Notes under the pieces: generated by a model
Database searches by the model: none
What the model saw: the letters and a program-made list of their open reading frames with translations, nothing else
What the model was told of the DNA's origin: nothing
Translations under genes and position numbers: made by a program
Shown: positions 1 through 7,144 of the stretch, piece by piece
How positions within the stretch are numbered: the stretch's first letter is position 1
Layout: each line of letters starts with the position of its first letter
Assembly (NCBI GenBank): GCA_030626465.1
Contig: DAOUOU010000135.1
Location: forward strand, 1-7,554
DNA length: 7,554 bases
Direction: 5' to 3'
DNA from: Bacteroidales bacterium
GTDB taxonomy: Bacteria > Bacteroidota > Bacteroidia > Bacteroidales > UBA10428

Positions 1-288
1 GTAATAATAAAACGAGATTTCTGGTATAAGCCATAGCATAATCCCAAAAGAAAAATCCATTAAGCCGCCCATTAGCATCCATTGCCAGTTAAGATGATAT
101 CTGTTTATAATTGCAGACTAAATCATTAAAAGGCCACTGCTAATCGCAAATATTTCAAATATTTTAATGAACATGATTTTTCCCTCATAAGATGGTACCA
201 CTATTGCTTATACCCCTAATGTTATTATAAGGATCCCCCTTAATGCCAGTAAATACCAATGTTTATATAACTTTGTTCTGCCATTCAT
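1..288 (-). pseudogene. Broken HdeD/DUF308-like small membrane protein gene (5' part, runs off window start)
   Basis: Read on the minus strand from the ATG at 288-286, one frame runs unbroken by indels to the window edge (96 codons) but carries two stops: TAA at 210-208 and TAG at 120-118. The conceptual protein begins MNGRTKLYKHWYLLALRG, continues ILIITLGV-stop-AIVVPSYEGK, then IFAISSGLLMI-stop-SAIINRYHLNW, then GGLMDFSFGIMLWLIPEI. This looks like the HdeD/DUF308 pattern: a basic aromatic N-terminus, hydrophobic helices containing 'RGIL..LG', a short loop ending in Pro, and later a 'GG..D...GI.L...P' helix pair. Similarity continues across both stops in the same frame, which is why I call a pseudogene rather than chance ORFs. 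Both stops fall inside predicted membrane helices, at positions normally held by hydrophobic residues. The 3' part lies outside the window. Family assignment is from memory of the pattern and is moderately sure. A sequencing error at two separate places is a less likely alternative. Confidence 0.62.
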
Positions 289-422
289 CTCTTGTAGTAA
301 TTGGTTTGTCAGACTAATTTTACCAAATAGCTTAAGAATTCAGTTGAATGTAAAGAATTATCCGAATCCAGGCAGAAAAAATAAGTCGATCATATGAACA
401 CTGATTTAATTATTTAATGTAA

Positions 423-430
423 TAGATTTG
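423..430 (+). promoter_or_regulatory. Bacteroidota-type -7 promoter element (TAGATTTG) for the LtaS-like gene
   Basis: TAGATTTG is an exact match to the TAnnTTTG -7 consensus of the Bacteroidota primary sigma factor. It ends 39 bp before the ATG at 470, which would give a leader of roughly 30 nt. No good TTTG/TTG -33 element is seen at the expected distance upstream, so the call rests on the -7 match and its position. Apart from this site I see no gene in the 181-bp spacer 289-469, which separates the divergently oriented HdeD-like pseudogene from the LtaS-like gene. Confidence 0.5.
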
Positions 431-469
431 TACAATCAATTAGATAATAGATTTTCCAATAGTATTTGA

Positions 470-2296
470 ATGTCAAAACGCCTCATTTTCATACTAAAAT
501 ATTTTCTGTTCTGGATAGTATATTTTATAACTTTAAAAATCTTATTTCTTCTGTATTATCATAACAATTCATTCGAAATAATCAATCTGTGGGGGAAAAT
601 AATAGCAAATGGGATAAGACTTGATCTATCTGCCACCGGATATTTAATGCTGGTACCATTACTAATTATTATGGTATCTGTATTTTTTAAATCTGTGCTT
701 CCTTACAGAATTATTCAGATGTATACCTATTCTCTCCTGGTTATTTTCTCGTTACTTGCAGCCACTGATTTAGGACTTTATCGTGAGTGGGGTTACAGAA
801 TGGATGCTTCTCCCCTTCTTTATGTATCTAAACCCAGGGAAGCATTAGCATCGGTAAGTATCTTATATATTATCAATCATTTGTTACTGGCTGTGGCACT
901 GATAACACTATTTATTTATCTTTTTAATCGTCTGTTTACTCCTGAATCTTTTAAAAGAAAAGAAGGTTGGATATCATTCTCAGTAATGATCGTATTCATG
1001 GGATTTTTATTTCTTCCTATTCGCGGAGGGCTGGGAACTGCTCCTATAAATGTTGGTTCAGCATACTTCAGTGAAAATAATTTTGCCAATCACGCTGCGA
1101 TAAATCTTCCCTGGAATATTGGCTATTCATTGACAAACCTGGAGACATTGGACAATCCTTATAGTTTTTATACTATGGACGAAGCCAGACAATATGCTGC
1201 CCCATTTGCTTTAGAAGATGGCGTTCACTATAAGGTACTGGATAATAGCCGTCCGAATATTTTACTCATTATCCTTGAAAGTTTTACTGCTAAGGCAACG
1301 GGATGCCTTGGTGGCCGGTTCAATGTCACTCCGGAGCTTGATAATATTGCACGAGAAGGTATTTTATTTTCAAAGTTTTATGCCAGCGGAGATCGAACTG
1401 ACAAAGGTATGCTGGCAATTTTTAGCGGGTATCCGGCACAACCAACAACTTCAATAATTAAATTTCCCAATAAAACTCAAAATCTCCCTTCCCTCCCGAA
1501 ACTACTTAGAGAATTTGGGTATAAGACTGGATTTTACTACGGTGGTAATATAGAATTTGCTAATTATAAGTCTTATCTTATTAATGCAGGCTTTGAAAAG
1601 TTAATCTCTTTAAATGACTTTCCCTCATCACAAAATATTTCAAGCTGGGGTGTACCTGATGAATATCTTTTTGCCAAAGTTTATGAAGATATTAAAAGTA
1701 TGCAACAGCCATTTTTTTTCTCTCTTTTTACATTGAGCAGTCACCCTCCCTATGATGTACCAATGGATCCTTTCCTGCATGGTGACAGTGATGAAATTAA
1801 ATTTTACAACTCAATGTATTACACTGATCACCACCTTGGTAAATTTATCCGCAGACTTGAAAACAACAAGCTACTTGATAACACTTTGGTTATCATTTTA
1901 GCTGATCATGGAAGCATTTGGCCTGGAAATCTGGACAATTATTCTCCGGAGAAATTTCATATTCCTATGGTTTGGTATGGCAATGTCTTGACTAAAAAAG
2001 ATACAATCATATCTGTTGTTGCAAGTCAGACCGACTTAACCCCTACTTTACTTTCGCAAATGGATATCAGTTCTGATGAATTTTTGTTTGCCAGAGATAT
2101 ATTTTCATCTGGTCCTGCAAGGCAAATTGTTTATTCTTTTAATAATGGTTTTGGTTATGTATCTGATTCCCTGGAATACTATTATAACCTGCAACCAGAC
2201 AATTTTGTGGAGCTAAAAGGCAATTTATCGGAAACTAAGCAGAAGGAGGGCAAAGCATATTACCAATTACTTTACGAGGATCTTTTAAAAAGATAA
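470..2296 (+). CDS. LtaS-like membrane phosphotransferase (LTA synthase/sulfatase-fold family)
   Basis: This 608-residue protein has the LtaS architecture: about five hydrophobic N-terminal helices (roughly residues 5-30, 56-73, 82-100, 130-153 and 167-184), a linker, and a C-terminal alkaline-phosphatase/sulfatase-fold domain from about 262 to 545, presumably in the periplasm. The metal site is complete by comparison with LtaS: Glu270 (LLIILES), nucleophile Thr310 (GDRTDKG), His425 (SSHPPY), and Asp479-His480 (LADHG); His497 (FHIPM) is also conserved-looking. Known LtaS enzymes polymerise glycerol phosphate from phosphatidylglycerol, and relatives transfer phosphoglycerol or phosphoethanolamine to glycans or lipids. 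A Gram-negative host should lack lipoteichoic acid, so the true acceptor is unknown and a cell-envelope phosphotransferase is the safest name. The start is well fixed because an in-frame TGA (467-469) sits directly before the ATG. There is no Shine-Dalgarno site. The gene stands alone, with long non-coding flanks on both sides. Confidence 0.88.
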   Translation: MSKRLIFILKYFLFWIVYFITLKILFLLYYHNNSFEIINLWGKIIANGIRLDLSATGYLMLVPLLIIMVSVFFKSVLPYRIIQMYTYSLLVIFSLLAATDLGLYREWGYRMDASPLLYVSKPREALASVSILYIINHLLLAVALITLFIYLFNRLFTPESFKRKEGWISFSVMIVFMGFLFLPIRGGLGTAPINVGSAYFSENNFANHAAINLPWNIGYSLTNLETLDNPYSFYTMDEARQYAAPFALEDGVHYKVLDNSRPNILLIILESFTAKATGCLGGRFNVTPELDNIAREGILFSKFYASGDRTDKGMLAIFSGYPAQPTTSIIKFPNKTQNLPSLPKLLREFGYKTGFYYGGNIEFANYKSYLINAGFEKLISLNDFPSSQNISSWGVPDEYLFAKVYEDIKSMQQPFFFSLFTLSSHPPYDVPMDPFLHGDSDEIKFYNSMYYTDHHLGKFIRRLENNKLLDNTLVIILADHGSIWPGNLDNYSPEKFHIPMVWYGNVLTKKDTIISVVASQTDLTPTLLSQMDISSDEFLFARDIFSSGPARQIVYSFNNGFGYVSDSLEYYYNLQPDNFVELKGNLSETKQKEGKAYYQLLYEDLLKR

Positions 2297-2312
2297 TATT
2301 AGCTTTGAATTG

Positions 2313-2348
2313 AATTGTTGGAATTTAAAATTTTATTAACAATTTTAG
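2313..2348 (+). terminator. Possible weak AT-rich terminator after the LtaS-like gene
   Basis: AATTGTT (2313-2319) and AACAATT (2338-2344) form a 7-bp stem, extendable by two G-U pairs, with a loop of about 14-18 nt followed by a short T run. It lies just downstream of the stop codon at 2294-2296, as expected for a terminator. The stem is almost entirely A/T and the U-tract is short, so this is tentative. Confidence 0.25.
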
Positions 2349-2413
2349 AAGCTATTTAAGCTATATGATCATCGAATACTACAGGGAATTAATCTGTGAA
2401 TTCAATCGATATT

Positions 2414-2545
2414 TAATTTTAACGCTTTAGTTTAAATGAGCGTTGGATTGTGTGTTAGTGAATTAACTTCGTTGAGGGCTTTGCCGTTCTTAGTGAAAGA
2501 TTACACCAAGTTTAACACTTAAATTTAAACTAAATCTAATTTTAA
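2414..2545. repeat. 12-bp inverted repeat pair inside a 9-bp direct repeat (MITE-like or structured leader)
   Basis: TTTAGTTTAAAT (2426-2437) and its exact reverse complement ATTTAAACTAAA (2523-2534) lie 85 bp apart. Just outside them the 9-mer TAATTTTAA occurs at 2414-2422 and again at 2537-2545, leaving 3 and 2 bp between the direct and inverted repeats. The interior is less AT-rich than the flanks and contains further small symmetries: AACGCT (2421-2426) with AGCGTT (2439-2444), AGTTTAA (2509-2515) with TTAAACT (2525-2531), and TTAGTGAA twice (2455-2462, 2490-2497). Terminal inverted repeats flanked by a short duplication resemble a miniature transposable element, while the nested stems could equally be an RNA leader for the downstream sensor gene. 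All arms are AT-rich, so chance is possible. The rest of the 2297-2592 spacer holds no gene that I can support. Confidence 0.35.
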
Positions 2546-2592
2546 TAGCAAAATATTTTCTAACTTATCGTACGAACTGAAAAACTATTAAA

Positions 2593-4821
2593 ATGGTATC
2601 ATCTTGCATTGTAAAAAAAACAATTCTTATTCTGTTCGCTGTTTTCTCTTCATTTCAATCAGAGGCAATTATTCTACAAGATTCAATTTTCATTAATGAT
2701 GACACAGAATTTCAGGTAATGGGAACATCTGTTGATCATTCAACAACTGTTGATTCATTAACTCTTTATGACGAACCTGTAAATTATGACAGCGTTTTTC
2801 CGGAAGCTGAACCGGTAGAATCCGAGAGCATCTCTGAGCTTATCGAAAATGAGACTTATCAAGATTCTATCATTGATACCATCAGCCTGGCAAACATAGT
2901 ATCTGAAAAGAAAGCCAAAACAAAAGGCAAAATTCGTTTTTATCAAAAATGGTGGTTTACATTATTGATAGTTTTAATGGCTGTGCCCTTTGTATACAGG
3001 TATTACGTGAATAATCAATATCTTAAAAACAAAAGAATAAATGAATTAAAAACAAAATCCCGGGAGCTCATATCTATCCTGAAAGAACGTGAAAAACTCT
3101 ATGAAAAGAAGGAATTAGAATTCCAGGAGAAATTTAAGGAAGAGGAAGAATTGAAGTTTCAAGCTATTGGCCTTTCAAATTTTTCAGATATAATCTCAAA
3201 AAATAAAGATAACCTGGAGAAATTAGGACAACACCTGATTTATGAATTGGTTAAATACACAGAGGCCAATTCGGGTGCAATATATATTATGAATGATGAT
3301 AAGAAGGTTCTGAATGTTCTTAATTCATATGCTCCTGAATTAAAAAAAATTAAGGAATCGTTTAAGCCAGGAGAAGGGTATGTTGGGACCTGTTATAACG
3401 AAAGCAAAACTTTAGAACTTGAGAATATACCGGAAACATATTCAAAGATTTCTTCAGGATTAGGGGAGGCATTACCTCGTTATATAGCTTTTATACCTCT
3501 CATCCAGGACGAAAATAAACTAGGCGTAATAGAGCTTGCCTCTTTCAAAAAGCTTGAGAAATATAAACTTGAATTCACTGAGAGACTCTCGCATAATATT
3601 GCATCTGCCATTGCCATACAAACAGCCACAGAAAAAATGCAATCAATGCTTGAACAGTCAAAGGTTCAATCGGAAGAGCTTAAAGCCCATGAAGAAGAAC
3701 TCAGGCAAAATATGGAAGAAATGCAGAGTGTTCAGGAAGAGCTTCAGCGACAAAAAGATGAACTGACAAGAGAAAAAGCTTTAATGGATGTTTTGCTTAC
3801 CAACGCTAAGGAGGCCATTTACTTTAAAGACAAGAAAAGCAGATTTATTAAGGCTAGTGATTCAATGGCGAAATTATTCAAAGTGAAAAGTGTGGAAAAA
3901 ATGTACGGTAAAAGTGATTTTGACTTTTTCACCGAAGAGCATGCCAGGCCTGCTTTTGAAGACGAGATGAATATTATTAAGACAGGTAAACCCATGATCG
4001 ATAAGGTTGAAAAAGAAACACATGCTGATGGAAGAGTTCACTGGGTAAGTACATCGAAAATGCCTCTTTACAATGAGAAAGGTGAAATTGTTGGCACTTT
4101 TGGTATCTCCAAAGATGTGACACAATCTGTTGAGATGGAGCAAGAAATCAAGCAGCGGAATGAAGAACTGCAAGCACAGGAAGAAGAACTCAGGCAAAAT
4201 CTTGAAGAAATGCAGGCTGTACAGGATGAACTCCAACGGCAAAAAGATGAACTGACCAGGGAAAAATCTTTAATGGATGCCTTGCTCAGTAATGCCAAAG
4301 AGTCAATCTATTTCAAAGACAGGAAAAGCAAATTTATTAAGGCAAGCGATTCAATGGCAAAATTATTCAAGGTAAAAAGTGTGGAGAAATTATACGGTAA
4401 AAGTGATTTTGATTTCTTCACAAAAGAACATGCCAGACCTGCTTTTAAAGATGAAATGAACATAATAAAAACCGCTAAACCTATTATCAACAAAATTGAA
4501 AAGGAAACACACCCTGATGGAAGAGTAACATGGGCAAGCACTTCTAAAATGCCCCTTTATAATGACAAGGGAGAGATCATTGGCACTTTTGGTATTTCCA
4601 AGGATATTACCGAAGCAATAAAAATGGAAATGGAGGTCAAACAAAGAAATGAGGAATTACTGGCCCAGGAAGAAGAACTCAGGCAAAACCTTGAAGAGAT
4701 GCAGACTATCCAGGAAGATCTCCAGAAAAAGATCAAGGAGAACGAGAAACTTCGAATCCAATTTACCAGGAAAGAAGCCGAGTTGAAAGAAACGATAAAA
4801 AAATTACAGAAAAAAGTCTAA
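2593..4821 (+). CDS. Membrane-anchored GAF-PAS-PAS coiled-coil sensor protein without a visible output domain
   Basis: The 742-residue product starts with a hydrophobic signal sequence (about 1-25, ending SEA). A 90-residue acidic, Ser/Asp/Glu-rich extracytoplasmic stretch (about 26-115) of no recognised fold follows, then one membrane helix (about 119-138, beginning KWWFTLLIVL). The cytoplasmic part is ordered: coiled coil (145-190), GAF-like domain (about 200-345, with GAIYIMND and KPGEGYVGTCY), coiled coil (350-398), PAS1 (about 399-515), coiled coil (516-560), PAS2 (about 562-678) and a final coiled coil to the C-terminus. Both PAS copies carry the YFKD, KSDFDFFT-EHARPAF and DGRV-W signatures and end in GTFGISKD, as common Bacteroidota PAS domains do. 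The coils repeat EEELRQN-EEMQ, a linker I associate with Bacteroidota signalling proteins. No histidine kinase, GGDEF, phosphatase, methyl-accepting or DNA-binding domain is visible, and no remnant follows the stop. The ligand and partner are unknown. An in-frame TGA at 2578-2580 makes the chosen ATG the first available. Confidence 0.88.
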   Translation: MVSSCIVKKTILILFAVFSSFQSEAIILQDSIFINDDTEFQVMGTSVDHSTTVDSLTLYDEPVNYDSVFPEAEPVESESISELIENETYQDSIIDTISLANIVSEKKAKTKGKIRFYQKWWFTLLIVLMAVPFVYRYYVNNQYLKNKRINELKTKSRELISILKEREKLYEKKELEFQEKFKEEEELKFQAIGLSNFSDIISKNKDNLEKLGQHLIYELVKYTEANSGAIYIMNDDKKVLNVLNSYAPELKKIKESFKPGEGYVGTCYNESKTLELENIPETYSKISSGLGEALPRYIAFIPLIQDENKLGVIELASFKKLEKYKLEFTERLSHNIASAIAIQTATEKMQSMLEQSKVQSEELKAHEEELRQNMEEMQSVQEELQRQKDELTREKALMDVLLTNAKEAIYFKDKKSRFIKASDSMAKLFKVKSVEKMYGKSDFDFFTEEHARPAFEDEMNIIKTGKPMIDKVEKETHADGRVHWVSTSKMPLYNEKGEIVGTFGISKDVTQSVEMEQEIKQRNEELQAQEEELRQNLEEMQAVQDELQRQKDELTREKSLMDALLSNAKESIYFKDRKSKFIKASDSMAKLFKVKSVEKLYGKSDFDFFTKEHARPAFKDEMNIIKTAKPIINKIEKETHPDGRVTWASTSKMPLYNDKGEIIGTFGISKDITEAIKMEMEVKQRNEELLAQEEELRQNLEEMQTIQEDLQKKIKENEKLRIQFTRKEAELKETIKKLQKKV
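3673..4728 (+). repeat. Tandem 489-bp (163-codon) intragenic repeat: coil + PAS unit, two full copies plus a partial third
   Basis: Residues 361-523 and 524-686 of the GAF-PAS protein align end to end without gaps at an offset of exactly 163 residues. A third copy of the coil part only begins at residue 687 and decays by about residue 712. Counting by eye, the two PAS domains differ at about 19 of 112 positions. The DNA copies differ at many third-codon positions as well. That indicates an older duplication kept under protein-level selection, not a recent slippage event or assembly artefact. The 21-mer around the EEELRQN motif is nearly identical in all three places. Confidence 0.88.
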
Positions 4822-4864
4822 TACAAATCCCTCCATAAATTAGGTGGAATTTAAAAGTATTTTT

Positions 4865-4872
4865 TACCTTTA
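4865..4872 (+). promoter_or_regulatory. Possible -7 promoter element (TACCTTTA) upstream of araA
   Basis: TACCTTTA matches TAnnTTTG except at the last base and lies 48 bp before the araA start, within the 98-bp spacer after the sensor gene. No clear -33 TTTG is present upstream, and no strong inverted repeat that would mark an AraR operator was found. The site is a plausible start for an arabinose transcript separate from the sensor gene, but support is thin. Confidence 0.28.
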
Positions 4873-4910
4873 TAAAAATCTTTCCATTCGTTTCATAATA
4901 TTTAACTAAT

Positions 4911-4916
4911 AGGAAA
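4911..4916 (+). promoter_or_regulatory. Shine-Dalgarno-like site (AGGAAA) for araA
   Basis: AGGAAA ends 4 bp before the araA ATG, with the AGGA core about 6 bp away. It is the only purine-rich ribosome-binding-like site among the starts in this window; the others have AT-rich leaders. It supports the chosen araA start. Confidence 0.4.
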
Positions 4917-4920
4917 TTAA

Positions 4921-6426
4921 ATGAATCACTCAAAATCTTATGAAGTCTGGTTAATTACGGGCAGTCAGCATTTATACGGAGAAGAAACACTTAAGAAAGT
5001 CGAATCCAATTCAATAGAAGTGGCTGCCGGTTTAGCCGGTGCAATCAAATCACCGGCAAAGCTTGTATTTAAATCCGTTCTGACTACCTCTGAAGCGATA
5101 AAAAATATTTGTCTTGAAGCCAATAATTCGGAAGAATGTCTTGGTCTGATTGCATGGATGCATACTTTCTCTCCTGCAAAAATGTGGATAACAGGATTAA
5201 ATATTCTCTCAAAACCATATGCTCATTTACATACTCAATTCAACAGAGATATACCATGGAAAGAAATTGATATGGATTTTATGAACCTGAACCAGTCGGC
5301 TCATGGTGGCAGAGAATTCGGCTTTATTAATGCACGTATGGGTATTGACAGAAAAGTGATCGTTGGTCACTGGAAAGACAATGAGGTTATCAGGGAACTT
5401 GAGGTATGGATACGAGCGGCCATTGGAAGGCAGGAATTATCTCATCTTAAAATTGCAAGGTTTGGTGATAACATGCGTGATGTGGCAGTGACCGAGGGAA
5501 ATAAAGTATCTGCGGAAATTCAATTTGGAATCTCAGTACATGGATTTGGTGTTGGAGACCTTGCGGAATATGTGAATGAGGTGTCTGAAAAATCAATTGA
5601 CTCTCTTATCAATGAATACAAAGATCAGTATTTGTATGAATCTTCTGCATTTTCCAGTTCTGACCAGTTAAAAGCAATAAAGGAAGATGCCAGGATTGAA
5701 TTGGGCATGAAAACTTTTCTTGATGAAGGAAATTTCAAAGCTTTTACCACAACTTTTGAGGACCTTCACGGATTAATGCAGCTTCCCGGCCTGGCTGTAC
5801 AAAGATTAATGCAGCAGGGATATGGATTTGGTGCCGAAGGGGACTGGAAGACCGCCGCTCTTGTCAGGTCTTTAAAAGCAATGTCAGAAGAATTACCAGG
5901 AGGATCATCATTCATGGAAGATTATACTTATCATCTTGATCCTGCAAACATGAAAGTCCTTGGCGCTCATATGCTGGAAATCTGCCCTTCCATTGCATCG
6001 GAAAAACCTTCTCTTGAGGTTCATCCCTTATCGATTGGAGGAAAAGATGATCCGGCACGTCTGGTATTCAAAGCACCTCCCGGTGAGGCACTGAATGTGT
6101 CATTAATGGATATGGGAAACAGGTTCAGATTGCTGATCAACAAAGTGGAAGTAGTCGATACGCCTGATTTGCCCAAACTTCCTGTCGCAAGAGTACTATG
6201 GGAGCCCAAACCAAATCTGAAAGTAGCAGCAGGTGCGTGGATACTTGCCGGTGGTGCTCACCATACTGCGTTTACACAATCTCTTTCGACAAATCATATG
6301 CTTGACCTGGCTGAAATGCTAGGTATTGAATGCCTTCTTATTGATGAAAATACCAGGCTTTATGATTTCAAGAAAGAAATCAGGTTGAATGAAGTGTACT
6401 ACCATATCGCTAATGGTATTCGATAA
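4921..6426 (+). CDS. araA: L-arabinose isomerase
   Basis: AraA interconverts L-arabinose and L-ribulose in the cytoplasm, the first intracellular step of bacterial arabinose catabolism, and needs a divalent metal, usually Mn2+. The 501-residue length matches the family (E. coli AraA is 500). The N-terminus has the typical VWLITGSQHLYG, followed by the conserved LIAWMHTFSPAKMWI and HTQFNRDIPW. The metal/catalytic residues known for the family are all in place: Glu306 (GAEGDWK), Glu333 (FMEDYTYH), His350 (GAHMLE) and the His447-His448 pair (GGAHHT). No truncation or unusual feature is seen. It is the first gene of a co-oriented araA-araD-GH51 cluster and is probably induced by arabinose, although no operator could be recognised. 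It follows the GAF-PAS gene by 99 bp, so read-through from that gene cannot be excluded. Confidence 0.97.
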   Translation: MNHSKSYEVWLITGSQHLYGEETLKKVESNSIEVAAGLAGAIKSPAKLVFKSVLTTSEAIKNICLEANNSEECLGLIAWMHTFSPAKMWITGLNILSKPYAHLHTQFNRDIPWKEIDMDFMNLNQSAHGGREFGFINARMGIDRKVIVGHWKDNEVIRELEVWIRAAIGRQELSHLKIARFGDNMRDVAVTEGNKVSAEIQFGISVHGFGVGDLAEYVNEVSEKSIDSLINEYKDQYLYESSAFSSSDQLKAIKEDARIELGMKTFLDEGNFKAFTTTFEDLHGLMQLPGLAVQRLMQQGYGFGAEGDWKTAALVRSLKAMSEELPGGSSFMEDYTYHLDPANMKVLGAHMLEICPSIASEKPSLEVHPLSIGGKDDPARLVFKAPPGEALNVSLMDMGNRFRLLINKVEVVDTPDLPKLPVARVLWEPKPNLKVAAGAWILAGGAHHTAFTQSLSTNHMLDLAEMLGIECLLIDENTRLYDFKKEIRLNEVYYHIANGIR

Positions 6427-6435
6427 ATATATATC

Positions 6436-7125
6436 ATGCTGAAAGATCTAAAGAAGATAGTATTAAAGGCTAATCTAGACCTTGTTAAACATGATCTTGT
6501 GCTTTTTACCTGGGGCAATGTGAGTGGTATTGATCGAAAAAATAGATTGGTAGTTATTAAACCCAGCGGAGTTTCCTACAAAGAAATGAAGACTGATGAT
6601 ATGGTTGTGGTTGATCTGGAGGGAAATATCATAGAGGGAAACTTAAAACCTTCATCCGATACCCCAACACACCTTGTCTTATATAAAAATTTTGAAAAAA
6701 TAGGAGGAATTGTACATACGCACAGCGAATGGGCTACAAGCTGGGCTCAGGCAGGAAAGGCCATACCTCCTTATGGCACAACACACGCCGATTATTTTTA
6801 CGGAGAAATTCCCTGTACAAGGAAGCTATCCAAAGATGAGATTGAAGGAGCATACGAAAAGAACACGGGAAATGTCATTGTTGAACTATTTAAAAAGCTC
6901 GACTACAATGCCATACCAGGGGTACTGGTGAAAAGCCATGCACCTTTCACCTGGGGAAAAGATGCTGATGAAGCTGTTCATAATGCCGTGGTCCTTGAAG
7001 AAGTGGCGAAAATGGCCTTCAGAACAGAATTACTTGATAATACAGAACCTGTCGATAAATATCTTCTCGACAAACACTATTTGCGAAAGCATGGAAAAAA
7101 TGCATATTACGGACAAAAGAAATAA
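6436..7125 (+). CDS. araD: L-ribulose-5-phosphate 4-epimerase
   Basis: AraD converts L-ribulose 5-phosphate to D-xylulose 5-phosphate by a retro-aldol/aldol mechanism, feeding arabinose carbon into the pentose phosphate pathway. The 229-residue product is a class II aldolase-fold protein close in length and sequence to E. coli AraD (231). Zinc ligands are present as Asp75 (SSDTPTH), His94 and His96 (VHTHSEWA), and His168 (VKSHAPF). The catalytic residues match Asp118 (THADYFYG) and the near-terminal Tyr225 (AYYGQ). The TWGNVSG and IKPSGV phosphate-binding stretches are also intact. These residues, and especially the LLDKHYLRKHG-AYYGQ tail, distinguish it from fuculose or rhamnulose phosphate aldolases and from UlaF/SgaE relatives only partly, so the operon context with araA is the deciding evidence. 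It starts 9 bp after the araA stop with no Shine-Dalgarno site, pointing to co-transcription. Confidence 0.95.
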   Translation: MLKDLKKIVLKANLDLVKHDLVLFTWGNVSGIDRKNRLVVIKPSGVSYKEMKTDDMVVVDLEGNIIEGNLKPSSDTPTHLVLYKNFEKIGGIVHTHSEWATSWAQAGKAIPPYGTTHADYFYGEIPCTRKLSKDEIEGAYEKNTGNVIVELFKKLDYNAIPGVLVKSHAPFTWGKDADEAVHNAVVLEEVAKMAFRTELLDNTEPVDKYLLDKHYLRKHGKNAYYGQKK

Positions 7126-7144
7126 TATTTTTAAACAAATTGTT

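Noticed and set aside
338..349. Small palindrome ATTCA-GT-TGAAT upstream of the LtaS-like gene, considered as an operator.
   Set aside because: The arms are only 5 bp and AT-rich, and it lies over 70 bp upstream of the -7 element with no second copy.
2300..2307. TAGCTTTG, an exact TAnnTTTG match just after the LtaS-like stop codon.
   Set aside because: It lies almost 290 bp before the next start and upstream of the possible terminator and repeat structure, with no -33 partner. A chance match is as likely as a promoter.
2353..2368. Near-tandem direct repeat AGCTAT in the spacer after the LtaS-like gene.
   Set aside because: Two copies of a 6-7 bp AT-rich word are too short to support any feature.
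2436..2522. A 29-codon ATG-to-TAA frame (starting MSVGLCVSEL) inside the inverted repeat.
   Set aside because: It is very short, has no ribosome-binding site or recognisable motif, and is within chance expectation; it is mentioned only in the repeat finding.
3874..4644. Several minus-strand open frames of 76-122 codons opposite the PAS repeats.
   Set aside because: They are antisense shadows of the strongly supported PAS gene. They appear in similar positions in both repeats because the DNA is duplicated, and their translations are Ser/Cys/Phe-rich without motifs.
4832..4848. TCCA/TGGA mini-hairpin after the sensor gene, considered as a terminator or AraR operator.
   Set aside because: The stem is only 4 bp with a 9-nt loop and no T-run follows.
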